From: Paucibacter aquatile
GTDB taxonomy: Bacteria; Pseudomonadota; Gammaproteobacteria; Burkholderiales; Burkholderiaceae_C
Assembly: GCF_002885975.1 (NCBI RefSeq)
Contig: NZ_POSP01000003.1
Coordinates: 2,852,001-2,916,000, forward strand
Reading direction: 5' to 3'
DNA length: 64,000 nt
Below, piece by piece: positions 49,483-57,480 of this stretch. The stretch's first letter is position 1. The number at the start of each line of letters is the position of its first letter. Both the position numbers and the translations under genes were made by a program. The notes under the pieces were generated by a model that ran no database searches, was not told the DNA's origin, and worked only from the letters and a program-made list of their open reading frames with translations.

Positions 49483-50631
49483 ATGCCAACCCGCCTGACC
49501 TCGCTCTCCTCCCCTGACACCACCCGGCGTCGCTGGTTTGCCGATCTGGCGGCAGTGTCGGCCGCGGTAGTCACGGGCCCGCTGCGGGCGGCCACGGTGG
49601 GCGACATCCATCTCGGCGCCTCGGCGGCGCTCAGTGGCCCGGCCGCCAGCCTGGGGCGGCGCTTCCACGCCGGCGCGCAGGCCGCATTCACCCACATCAA
49701 CCACCTGGGCGGCATCCACGGTGCCAGCGTCGTGCTGAATGTGCGCGACGATGCCTACGAACCTGAACGTGCCGAAGCCAACACCCGCATGCTGCTGGAC
49801 GACCCGCGCGTGCTGGCCCTGTTCGGCTATGTCGGCACGCCCACCACCATGGCGGTGCTGCCGCTGGTGAAACGCGCAGCCATCCCCTTTGTCGGCGCCT
49901 ACACCGGAGCCAGCTTTCTGCGCGAGCCGCAGCAAACCCAGGTGTTCAACATCCGCGCCGGCTACAACGAAGAAGGCCTGGCCCTGGCGCGCGCCATGAA
50001 GGACGACGGCGTCAAGACCGTGGACCTGCTCTACCAGGCCGATCTGTTCGGCCGCGCCGGCCTGGAATCCATGCGCGAGGCGGCAGCGCGTTTGGGCCTG
50101 AGCCTGGGCGTGGCAGCTCCGCACAAGCGCAACAGCGAAGACATGGACGAAGCGATCGGCCGCCTGCTGACCCATGGCCACGGCGAGGCCATCTTCATGA
50201 TCAGCACCTACGGCAGCTGCGCCGCGGCGATCAAGCTGGCGCGCCGCAGAGGCTATCGCGGCCGCTTCTACGCCCTGTCATTCACCGGTCTGGAGCCCTT
50301 GCGCCAAGCCCTGGGCCCGGCCATGAAGGGCGTGACCCTGGCCCAGGTGGTGCCCGACGCCGAGAACCGCCACCTGCCCGTGGTGGCCGACTACCAGCAG
50401 GCCATGCGCAGCCATGGCGACCGGCAGTTCGACGCCATCAGCCTGGAAGGCTATATCGCCGCCCGCGTGATGGCCGAAGGCCTGCGCCGCGCCCACCTGC
50501 CGCTGTCGCGCGAAAGCGTGGGCCAAGGCCTGGATGCCATCGGCAGCCTCGACCTCGGCGGCTTCCGCCTGCAGCTGGGGCCGCAACAGCGCCGCGGCTC
50601 CGATTTTGTGGAGTTGCGGGTCGGCAAGTAA
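49483..50631 (+). CDS. Branched-chain-amino-acid-type ABC substrate-binding protein
   Basis: A 382-residue periplasmic binding protein (type I fold, Peripla_BP_6). The N-terminus TTRRRWFADLAAVSAAVVTG is a probable Tat/Sec signal. Then come IHLGASAALSGPAASLGRRF, an ALFGYVGTPTTMAVLPLVKR ligand-site region, and a C-terminal domain with FDAISLEGYIAARVMAEGLR. It is an orphan with no adjacent permease or ATPase. ATG at 49483 selected for the signal. Such orphans can serve distant transporters or act as sensors. It converges tail to tail with the S1/P1 nuclease gene (14 bases between stops). Confidence 0.85.
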   Translation: MPTRLTSLSSPDTTRRRWFADLAAVSAAVVTGPLRAATVGDIHLGASAALSGPAASLGRRFHAGAQAAFTHINHLGGIHGASVVLNVRDDAYEPERAEANTRMLLDDPRVLALFGYVGTPTTMAVLPLVKRAAIPFVGAYTGASFLREPQQTQVFNIRAGYNEEGLALARAMKDDGVKTVDLLYQADLFGRAGLESMREAAARLGLSLGVAAPHKRNSEDMDEAIGRLLTHGHGEAIFMISTYGSCAAAIKLARRRGYRGRFYALSFTGLEPLRQALGPAMKGVTLAQVVPDAENRHLPVVADYQQAMRSHGDRQFDAISLEGYIAARVMAEGLRRAHLPLSRESVGQGLDAIGSLDLGGFRLQLGPQQRRGSDFVELRVGK

Positions 50632-50645
50632 GCAAGCGGCCTCGC

Positions 50646-51512
50646 TTATTGCAGGCTGCTGTTCAAGACCCCGGCCAGGCGGCGGGCCGCCTCGGCCAGG
50701 CGTTGACGCAGCGCCGGGTCGTGGGCATCGGCATAGCTCTGGTCGACCTTGTGGCCATCGGGGTAGAAGCCCGGAGCCGACACCAGACGGCAGGACTCCA
50801 CCGCCCACTGGGCCGCAGCCCGGCTGTCGGTGGCGGGCACACGCTGGCTGCCCGAGCCGGCCTTGAGCATCAAATCCTGCATCAAGCCCTCGGCGCCACC
50901 GGCGCGGTTGCGCATCAGACCCGAGTCCCACAGCGAATGCAGATTGGAGCCGCGGCCGAAGCCCTGCACCTGGTAGCTGTTGCCGCCGCGGTCGTCGGCA
51001 AAACCGGCGTGCAGGGGCTGGTGCACATCGGCCACCAGATGCACCACGTACTTGAGCGCCTTCAAGCGCGCTTCGTCCGAGGCCTTGTCGTTCTTGAGCA
51101 CCTCGACCTGGCGCTCGATGGCGCTCACCACGCAGGCACCGTCCTCGCAGTCGCGCGCCGGCTCGTAGTTGCAGCCGCCGTCGCGCGGGAAGTTCACGTA
51201 ATGCCAGGGCCCGGTCTGCGGCGAGCGGTGCTCATCGGCCCAGGTGGAGATGGAGGCCAGGGTGCTGCCGGGCTCCAGCGCCAGCAGGCGCTGCACCTCG
51301 GCGCGAGCGGCGGGGCTCAGGCCCTGCTCGGCCACGCTGGCCACCAGGCGGTGGCCCTCGGCGCCCCAGGCTTGGGCCGGCGCGCTGCTCAGCAGCAGCG
51401 GTGCGGCCAAGGCCAGGCCGGCCAGCAGCGCCAGCGGGCGAAAGCGCGAGAGGGAGAGGGCGAAGGGAGCTGAAGAAGCGGGGGAGGCGTGGGGGCGGAA
51501 AGCGATCTGCAA
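50646..51512 (-). CDS. Secreted S1/P1-family nuclease
   Basis: A 288-residue zinc nuclease for single-stranded DNA/RNA or phosphomonoesters. The signal peptide ends PAQA and the mature chain starts WGAEGHR, whose Trp amino end and His bind zinc in S1/P1 enzymes. Further ligands are ISTWADE, HYVNFP, and HLVADVHQPLHAGFADDRGG with the trinuclear-zinc His/Asp set. Length and domain match bacterial P1-like nucleases, probably scavenging nucleotides. The start is TTG at 51512; no ATG or GTG fits, since an in-frame stop lies just upstream, so the start is uncertain. Confidence 0.88.
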   Translation of the reverse strand: MQIAFRPHASPASSAPFALSLSRFRPLALLAGLALAAPLLLSSAPAQAWGAEGHRLVASVAEQGLSPAARAEVQRLLALEPGSTLASISTWADEHRSPQTGPWHYVNFPRDGGCNYEPARDCEDGACVVSAIERQVEVLKNDKASDEARLKALKYVVHLVADVHQPLHAGFADDRGGNSYQVQGFGRGSNLHSLWDSGLMRNRAGGAEGLMQDLMLKAGSGSQRVPATDSRAAAQWAVESCRLVSAPGFYPDGHKVDQSYADAHDPALRQRLAEAARRLAGVLNSSLQ

Positions 51513-51712
51513 GAGAAATCCAGCTCAAAGAAACGGAGAGAAGCGGAGAAAAACGGAGGGCCGGGATGCACAGCCCGAAGCGGCTCGCCATCCACGCGCA
51601 AACGGTTGCGCGCGCGCCATTGTGCCCAGCTTCGCCAGCGCACCGGCGCCCGCGGGCCGGGGCTTCTGCGCAAAGCGCACGCCCCGCGCCAGTAAAACGA
51701 GGCCCCGCAAAG

Positions 51713-51745
51713 AAAAAACCCCAAGCGCTTGTGGTGCTCGGGGTT
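51713..51745 (-). terminator. Minus-strand intrinsic terminator upstream of the nuclease gene
   Basis: The 468 bases between 51512 and 51980 hold no clear gene. On the minus strand AACCCC-G-AGC, loop, GCGCTT-GGGGTT is followed by TTTTCTTT, a good intrinsic terminator. It points toward the nuclease gene (start 51512) but lies upstream of it, so it would stop a short transcript starting in the Lrp promoter region. A TACACT that could be a -10 sits near 51883 on that strand. This may mark an attenuator leader or a small RNA of about 150 bases; both readings are inference. Confidence 0.5.
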
Positions 51746-51900
51746 CTCGGGGCTGCAGGGGCTGTAGTTGCGGCGCTCTTGGCGCCGGCCCTGCACCGCG
51801 CGGGGGTGCCGCGGGGCTGCATGTCCGTCGGGCCGGGGTCCGGCTCGGCGGTGGTGTCTTGCGATCTCTCGCAGTGATTTCAGTGTAGGCCGCGGGCTCG

Positions 51901-51953
51901 GGCAGAAAATTGCGAAGATGGCAGACTTCGGTGTTTGTTTGGCAGAAAATTGC
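51901..51953 (+). promoter_or_regulatory. 13-base direct repeat upstream of the Lrp gene
   Basis: GGCAGAAAATTGC occurs exactly at 51901-51913 and again at 51941-51953, 40 bases apart, which is about four helical turns and so on the same DNA face. It ends 28 bases before the Lrp/AsnC start. Lrp-family octamers often bind phased repeats and regulate their own gene, so this is a candidate autoregulatory operator. Confidence 0.55.
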
Positions 51954-51980
51954 TCAAATCTAAAATTCAAAGGCATCGCC

Positions 51981-52457
51981 ATGGAATTGGATCGCATTGA
52001 CCGCCAGATTCTCGATGTGCTGCAGGAAGACGGCCGCATCGCCAACCAGGACCTGGCTGACCGGGTGGGCCTCTCGCCCTCGCCCTGCCTGCGCCGGGTG
52101 CGGGCGCTGGAAGAGAGCGGCCTGATCACCGGCTACCGCGCCCTGCTTGACGCCAAGAAACTGGGCCTGTCGCTGATGGCCCTGGTGCACATCTCCATGG
52201 ACCAGCACACGCCCGAGCGCTTTGCCAATTTCGAGGCCTCGGTGCGGGTGCTGCCCGAGGTGCTGGAATGCCTGCTCATCACCGGCCAGGCGGCCGACTA
52301 CCAGCTCAAGATCATCGTCCGCGACATGGACCATTTCCAAAGCCTGCTGCTGGGCAAGCTGACCCGCATCCAGGGCGTCACCGGCGTGCACTCCAGCTTT
52401 GTGCTGCAACAGGTGATTGCGCGCACCAGCCTGCCGGTGTCCTCCAGCGGCGCCTAA
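51981..52457 (+). CDS. Lrp/AsnC-family transcriptional regulator
   Basis: A 158-residue feast/famine regulator: winged HTH (LDRIDRQILDVLQEDGRIAN, QDLADRVGLSPSPCLRRVRA) and a C-terminal RAM ligand-binding domain (about 65-150: MALVHISMDQHTPERFANFE, EVLECLLITGQAADYQLKI). It forms octamers that sense amino acids. The ATG at 51981 has AAAGG upstream; earlier in-frame starts add a chain with no match. The phased 13-base repeats just upstream suggest autoregulation. It converges with the chemoreceptor gene. Confidence 0.92.
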   Translation: MELDRIDRQILDVLQEDGRIANQDLADRVGLSPSPCLRRVRALEESGLITGYRALLDAKKLGLSLMALVHISMDQHTPERFANFEASVRVLPEVLECLLITGQAADYQLKIIVRDMDHFQSLLLGKLTRIQGVTGVHSSFVLQQVIARTSLPVSSSGA

Positions 52458-52508
52458 GCGGGCCGCCACCCTGCATCACCACGGACCACGACCGGCGCGG
52501 TCTCGCGC

Positions 52509-54080
52509 TCAAGGCATGCGAAAGCCCGCCACAGCCGTGACCAGTTGCTGCGCCTGATCGCGCAAGCTGGCCGCGGCGGCAGCACTTTCTTCCACCAGGG
52601 CCGCGTTCTGCTGGGTGGCCTGGTCCATTTGCGAAATAGCCTGGCCCACGGTGTTGACGCCTTCGCTCTGCTCCTTGCTGGCGATGCGGATGTCGCCGGC
52701 GATCTGGGTGACGCGGCGGATCGAGTCCACCACCTCTTGCATGGTTTCGCCGGCGCGATTGACCTGGCTGCTGCCTTGCTCCACATGCTCGACACTGGCC
52801 GAGATCAAGGACTTGATCTCGCGCGCCGCCTCGGCGCTGCGCTGCGCCAGGCTGCGCACCTCGGAGGCCACAACAGCAAAGCCGCGGCCTTGCTCGCCGG
52901 CGCGAGCCGCTTCCACAGCGGCATTGAGGGCCAGGATGTTGGTCTGGAATGCGATCGAATCGATGACGCCGATGATGTCGGAGATCTTGCGGCTGCTCTC
53001 GTTGATGCCGCGCATGGTGCTGATCACCTCGCCCACGACGGCCCCGCCTCGCTCGGCCACGTCGCTCGCCGCCACCGCCAGCTGGTTGGCCTGATCCGCG
53101 TGCTCGGCATTGCGCGCCACCGTCACGCGCAGCTGGTCGGTGGTGCTGGCGGTCTGCTGCAGATTGCTGGCCGTCTGCTCCGTGCGGTTGGAGAGGTCCA
53201 TATTGCCCGCTGCCACTTCGACGGCCGCAGTCTGCACGCCATCGGCCGTCTGGCGCACGGCGCTGATCAGCTGGATCAGACGCTCGCGCATGGTGTGCAT
53301 CTGGTTGAGCAGATGGGCGATCTCATCGCCGCCCAGGCCTTGGACATCGACCGTCAGATCCCCCTCGGCGATGGCGGTGGACAGCTCGTCGGCCTTGGCA
53401 AAGCCGCCACGGATGCGGCGCAGCAAAGTCAAGAACATCCAGGTGGTCGGCGCGCCAATGCCCAGGGCCATCAGCGCAAATACCATCTGCAGTTGATGTA
53501 CACGGTTGGCCGCAGCCACAGCGGCCAACCTGGCCTGCTCCTGCTCGTGGTGCGCCATCTTGTCCAAGGCGGCAAACAGGGCTGCACCCTCGGTGCGTCC
53601 GGCCTTGAGAAAGTCGGCCATCACCTGGGGCGAAAAGTTGCCGGCTCGCAGCGCGGCAAAGACTTCGTCCGACTTGCGCGTCCAGGCCTGGCGCTTGTCG
53701 TCGGCATCGGCGGCCAAGGCGGCACCGGCCGCGTCAATGGCAGCGGCAGCCTTGACCTTGGGCCAGGCGCTGTCGTTCTCGTTGCGGCGTTTTTCCAGCG
53801 CCTGCAGATGCACCGAGGTCTCATGGTCGTGAATGCCCGCGAGCACACTGTCCGGCGCATGCTGGAATGCCAGCAGCACCTCGGTCCGGTTGGCCTGGTT
53901 GTTCTTGATCAGCTGGTTCAACTCGAACACCGCGCCCATGCGCTGGTCGGCCACCTCGCGCAAGGCGCGGGCGCTGCCCGACAGGCCCCAGGCCGCCAAA
54001 CCGGCCAACAGCACAAAGGTCAGCCAGTACAGGCCCATGATGACCAGAAAGCGCTGCGAGATCCGCCATTGATTCAGCAT
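52509..54080 (-). CDS. Methyl-accepting chemotaxis protein
   Basis: A 523-residue receptor. Two membrane helices (FLVIMGLYWLTFVLLAGLA near 11-30 and VFALMALGIGAPTTWMFLTL near 195) flank a four-helix-bundle periplasmic sensor. Then come HAMP and the signalling hairpin with the invariant tip FQTNILALNAAVEAARAGEQ and SEVRSLAQRSAEAAREIKSL. It passes ligand signals to CheA/CheW. The C-terminus lacks a CheR/CheB-docking pentapeptide. A candidate sigma-28 promoter (54192-54219) lies upstream, fitting control with flagellar genes. The ligand is unknown. Confidence 0.94.
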   Translation of the reverse strand: MLNQWRISQRFLVIMGLYWLTFVLLAGLAAWGLSGSARALREVADQRMGAVFELNQLIKNNQANRTEVLLAFQHAPDSVLAGIHDHETSVHLQALEKRRNENDSAWPKVKAAAAIDAAGAALAADADDKRQAWTRKSDEVFAALRAGNFSPQVMADFLKAGRTEGAALFAALDKMAHHEQEQARLAAVAAANRVHQLQMVFALMALGIGAPTTWMFLTLLRRIRGGFAKADELSTAIAEGDLTVDVQGLGGDEIAHLLNQMHTMRERLIQLISAVRQTADGVQTAAVEVAAGNMDLSNRTEQTASNLQQTASTTDQLRVTVARNAEHADQANQLAVAASDVAERGGAVVGEVISTMRGINESSRKISDIIGVIDSIAFQTNILALNAAVEAARAGEQGRGFAVVASEVRSLAQRSAEAAREIKSLISASVEHVEQGSSQVNRAGETMQEVVDSIRRVTQIAGDIRIASKEQSEGVNTVGQAISQMDQATQQNAALVEESAAAAASLRDQAQQLVTAVAGFRMP

Positions 54081-54191
54081 CGTCCAACTCCATTGAATGA
54101 ACGCCGCTCAGCCTGGCCCGCAAGACGGGCACAGGCGAGCAAGCAAGCATGCATGGATTCTCGGGCCAGCAAATGAGCTGAAAGCGCATTG

Positions 54192-54219
54192 AACATGGGC
54201 GAACAACGCGCAATTTGAC
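54192..54219 (-). promoter_or_regulatory. Weak candidate sigma-28 promoter for the chemoreceptor
   Basis: On the minus strand TCAAATT, 11 bases, then GCCCATGT resembles the flagellar sigma-28 (FliA) consensus TAAAGTTT-N11-GCCGATAA with the right spacing, but only five of eight positions match in the -10. It lies about 112 bases upstream of the receptor ATG. Confidence 0.25.
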
Positions 54220-54247
54220 ACGGCAACGCGCCCCCACCTGGCGGCGC

Positions 54248-54261
54248 TTGACACAGATCAA
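54248..54261. promoter_or_regulatory. Candidate FNR/ANR box
   Basis: TTGAC-ACAG-ATCAA matches the oxygen-sensor consensus TTGAT-N4-ATCAA at 9 of 10 defined bases. It lies in the 476-base spacer between the chemoreceptor (start 54080) and the subtilase (start 54557), which otherwise holds no clear gene, only several GC-rich inverted repeats. The centre is 174 bases from the receptor start and 302 from the protease start, so either could be controlled. Confidence 0.5.
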
Positions 54262-54556
54262 AGCAGCACTGCAGCCAGCGGCACGGGCCGGTGTGCCATT
54301 TTTCGACACCGGATTTCCCCCCTCGGCAGCTCTGACAGGTGGGGCGTTTGCGCGCCGCCAAGCCTGCCTACACTGCGGCCGCTTTCGGTTGCCGGCGCAC
54401 CCCTCCGGCATGCCGCGAGTGGTGCCGCTGCCGGGCAATCGCCCGTGTCGGCGGGTTCAGGCTCCCCCGCGGGGAGCGCCTCGACGCGTTCGGCACAAAC
54501 ATCGACTTGAACTGCCCTTGCGCGCCGGTCTTGCTTGATCGAGAGAGAGTTGCCCC

Positions 54557-56407
54557 ATGAAGTCCCTTTCCTCTTCTTCGTCCTCACGCCGCCCCCACCG
54601 CTTCAGCCCCAAGCCGGTGGCCCTCGCCCTGGCCCTGCTGGCAGCCACCAGCGCCGCACAGGCCGGCCAATCGGTCGCCGAGGCTGATGCGCCCGGCTCC
54701 CGAGTCGTCCAGAGCAGCGACACCGACCGACTGATCGTCAAATACTTCGACGCCAGCGAAGCTGCGATGGAAGACGGCCGCAAGGTGATTCGGGCCCGCG
54801 CCCTGGACACGAACACGCTGAACCAGCGCGTCGACCGTGCCCGCCAGCTGGCCGCCGAGCGTGGCCTGCAGCTCCGCATGCTGCGCCAGAGCGGCCTGGG
54901 GTCGCATGTGCTGAGCCTGGACCGCCCCCTGCCATTGGCCGAGGTGCAAGCCCTGGCCGCCCGCATCAAGGCCGAAGACGCCACGGTCGAATACGCCGAG
55001 CCCGACCGCAAGATGTACGCCCTGCTGACCCCCAATGACAGCCAGTACAACCAGCAATGGGATCTGTCTGAAGCCACCGGCGGCATCCGCGCCCCGGCCG
55101 CCTGGGACCAAGCCACCGGCAGCGGCGTGGTGGTGGCGGTGATCGACACCGGCATCCGCCCCCACGCCGACCTGGCCGGCCAAACCGTGGCCGGTTACGA
55201 CATGATTGCCGACGTGGCCACCGCCAACGATGGCAATGGCCGCGACAGCGACCCCAGCGACCCCGGTGACTGGAACACCGCCGGCCAATGCGGCGGCGGC
55301 GGTGCCCGCAACAGCTCCTGGCACGGCACCCATGTGGCTGGCACCATCGCCGCGCGCACCAACAACGCGGCCGGCATCGCCGGCATTGCCTTCAACGCTA
55401 AGGTGCAGGCCGTGCGCGTGCTGGGCCGCTGCGGCGGCTACAACTCCGACATCGCCGACGGCATGATCTGGGCCTCGGGCGGCACGGTGCCCGGCGTGCC
55501 GGCCAATGCCACGCCGGCCAAAGTGCTGAACCTGTCGCTGGGCGGCAGCGGCGCCTGCGACAACACCAGCCAGAACGCCATCAACGGCGCCCGCTCGCGC
55601 GGCGCCGTGGTGGTGGTGGCCGCGGGCAATTCCAATGCCAACGCCGCCAACTTCACCCCGGCCAACTGCTCTGGCGTCATCACCGTGGCCGCGACCGACC
55701 GCTACGGCGCCCGCGCGCCCTACTCCAACTACGGCTCGGTCGTGGCCCTGGCCGCGCCCGGCGGCAACACCGGCGCCGGCACCAGCAACGGCATCCTGTC
55801 CACACTGAACGCCGGCACCAGCTCGCCCGGGGCCGACAGCTACGCCTTCTACCAAGGCACCTCGATGGCCGCGCCCCATGTGGCCGGGGTCGCCGCGCTG
55901 ATGTTCAGCAAAAAGCCCACGGCCACGCCCGATGAGATCGCCAGCAAGCTCAAGAGCAGCGCCCGCCCCTTCCCCGGCAGCTGCAGCCAATGCGGCAGCG
56001 GCCTGCTCGACGCCAACGCCGCCGTGCTGGCCATGAGCGACACCCTGCCGCCGCCATTCGATGAAGTCGAGCCCAACAACACGCGAGCGCAAGCCAACGC
56101 CGTGACGACACCGCGCACCCTGCGCGCCGCCCTGGGCACCAGCAGCGACACCGACTACTTCCGCGTCAGCCTGCCGGCAGGCAGCACGCTGAGGGCCAGC
56201 CTGCCCATGCCCAACGGCAGCACCGACTACGACCTGCAGATCTACAACAGCGCCGGCACCGTGGTGGCACGCAGCGAGCTCGATGTCGGCGTGACCGACA
56301 ACGCCAGCTACCGCAACACCAGCGCAACGACGCAGAACTTCTTCGTCCGCGTGGTCTATTACAGCGGCAGCACGGCGGTGCCTTACTCGCTGAGCCTGAG
56401 CTGGTAA
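54557..56407 (+). CDS. Secreted S8 subtilisin-like serine protease with PPC domain
   Basis: A 616-residue extracellular protease. Signal peptide (VALALALLAATSAAQA) at about 20-35, propeptide inhibitor to about 155 (DRLIVKYFDASEAAMED), then the catalytic domain with Asp197 (VAVIDTGIRPH), His256 (WHGTHVAGT) and Ser436 (GTSMAAPHVAG). Oxyanion Asn is in VVAAGNSNA. Paired Cys residues suggest disulfides. The C-terminal PPC domain (about 505-615: DEVEPNNTRAQANAV) is normally removed after secretion. It probably digests external protein. GAGAGAG lies upstream of the ATG. Confidence 0.95.
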   Translation: MKSLSSSSSSRRPHRFSPKPVALALALLAATSAAQAGQSVAEADAPGSRVVQSSDTDRLIVKYFDASEAAMEDGRKVIRARALDTNTLNQRVDRARQLAAERGLQLRMLRQSGLGSHVLSLDRPLPLAEVQALAARIKAEDATVEYAEPDRKMYALLTPNDSQYNQQWDLSEATGGIRAPAAWDQATGSGVVVAVIDTGIRPHADLAGQTVAGYDMIADVATANDGNGRDSDPSDPGDWNTAGQCGGGGARNSSWHGTHVAGTIAARTNNAAGIAGIAFNAKVQAVRVLGRCGGYNSDIADGMIWASGGTVPGVPANATPAKVLNLSLGGSGACDNTSQNAINGARSRGAVVVVAAGNSNANAANFTPANCSGVITVAATDRYGARAPYSNYGSVVALAAPGGNTGAGTSNGILSTLNAGTSSPGADSYAFYQGTSMAAPHVAGVAALMFSKKPTATPDEIASKLKSSARPFPGSCSQCGSGLLDANAAVLAMSDTLPPPFDEVEPNNTRAQANAVTTPRTLRAALGTSSDTDYFRVSLPAGSTLRASLPMPNGSTDYDLQIYNSAGTVVARSELDVGVTDNASYRNTSATTQNFFVRVVYYSGSTAVPYSLSLSW

Positions 56408-56545
56408 CTCAAGCCCGCGATGGCGCCCGGTGCGGTGGCATCGGGCGCCACGCCCAGCCGCGTTTCATTGCATCAAGCCCGGCCGGCAGGCGCAAAAGGT
56501 GCCGAAGCAAGAGCCTGCACCTCTTGTCCTGGTGGCTCCGCGCGA

Positions 56546-56797
56546 TCAGCGGCCCGCCCGCACAAGCGCCCGTATCCGCGCCACGGTCGCCTCCACCGGC
56601 GCCTCGCGCGAGACCTCCAGCCCCAGCGCCCGCGCGATCTGGTTCACCTTGCCCGGGTAGAGCGGAATGCCGCCGGCATCGATGGCCGCGATCAGGGCGC
56701 GCGCCTGCGCCAGCTCGTCCACCGGCCCGGCCGGCGCGGGCGCAGGAGAACGGGCACGCAGGGAGAGCAGGCGGCGCAGAGGGGAGGGTTTGTTCAT
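56546..56797 (-). CDS. Small protein of unknown function
   Basis: An 83-residue protein I do not recognise. The first 20 residues are basic (MNKPSPLRRLLSLRARS), then a Pro/Ala linker, then a helical part (ELAQARALIAAIDAGGIPLY, PGKVNQIARALGLEVSREA, VEATVARIRALVRAGR). The second half looks like a folded helical domain with hydrophobic spacing, so the frame is probably real despite no clear Shine-Dalgarno. It lies upstream of nothing obvious, on the same strand as the next small gene at 56876, 78 bases away. Confidence 0.5.
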   Translation of the reverse strand: MNKPSPLRRLLSLRARSPAPAPAGPVDELAQARALIAAIDAGGIPLYPGKVNQIARALGLEVSREAPVEATVARIRALVRAGR

Positions 56798-56875
56798 CGA
56801 TGCGGTACGGGAAGCAGGCCAGCGAGCAAACGTGCCAGAGTGCCAGATTGCAAAAAGGTCGCCAGCGCCAGCCCG

Positions 56876-57334
56876 TCAGCCTTGGGCCGAGAGCTTGTCC
56901 GCAAACGGCGCGCCCTGAACCGCCGCGCTGATGGCGCCGCAGTCGGCATCCTCATCCTCGTGGATCACCACAAACCAGAACACCTGCTCGGGCGCCCCGA
57001 ACACCGGGCTCAAGGCCGAGGCCGGCCGCGCCAGCTTCAGTTTCGCCTCCAGCGACAGCTCCTCCGCCTCAGCCAGCGCCTGCCGCGGCAGCGCCTCCAG
57101 CTCCGGCGTCTCGGCGCGGAAATCCAGCAGCACCACCAAGTCATTGGTCTTGAAGTGCCGCTGCGCCGCCTGCGCAAAGTTGAACACGCGCTCGTCGAGC
57201 AGGGCGTGCAGGCGTTCGGGGAGGGGTGAGGAGGTCATGGGGCTTGAAGGCGGCTGAAGTGGGGAAGCGGGATTGGCGGGATTGGCGGGATTATCCTGAG
57301 GCGGCGCCAGAGGCATCTCAAACGGAGATGGCAT
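56876..57334 (-). CDS. Hypothetical protein, Pro-rich N-terminus
   Basis: A protein of up to 152 residues that I cannot assign. The second part (LHALLDERVFNFAQAAQRHF, TNDLVVLLDFRAETPELEAL, FWFVVIHEDEDADCGAISAA) looks like a compact mixed alpha/beta domain. ATG at 57334 is preceded by AGGGA 6 bases away. That start adds a Pro-rich lead with a tandem 9-base repeat coding three Asn-Pro-Ala units. An alternative ATG at 57238 lacks both. It is the last clearly core-like gene before the restriction-modification island. Confidence 0.5.
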   Translation of the reverse strand: MPSPFEMPLAPPQDNPANPANPASPLQPPSSPMTSSPLPERLHALLDERVFNFAQAAQRHFKTNDLVVLLDFRAETPELEALPRQALAEAEELSLEAKLKLARPASALSPVFGAPEQVFWFVVIHEDEDADCGAISAAVQGAPFADKLSAQG

Positions 57335-57448
57335 CAAGAATCCCTATCGATCGCCTTGTACCTTGATCGATACCCGCGCAAGGCAAAGGCCAAGAGCAAG
57401 GCCACGATCGAACAGTTTCAGGTGCTGTGCGGATTGCTGGGTAGTTGA
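57326..57448 (+). pseudogene. Unidentified short coding remnant at island border
   Basis: A plus-strand frame open to a TGA at 57446-57448 reads ...ESLSIALYLDRYP, then RKAKAKSKATIEQFQVLCGL, LGS. It has amphipathic spacing and looks like the C-terminal tail of a real protein, but no start or upstream body is present, and it overlaps the 5' end of the minus-strand gene. It may be the remains of a gene cut by arrival of the island. I cannot name the family; chance is possible. Confidence 0.2.
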
Positions 57449-57480
57449 AGAATGCATCGACACGCCCTACCAACCAACAG

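Noticed and set aside
51401..51877. Plus-strand gene upstream of the Lrp gene
   Set aside because: Arg/Ala-rich with no ribosome site, overlaps the nuclease signal-peptide region, and crosses the terminator-like hairpin; no recognisable motif.
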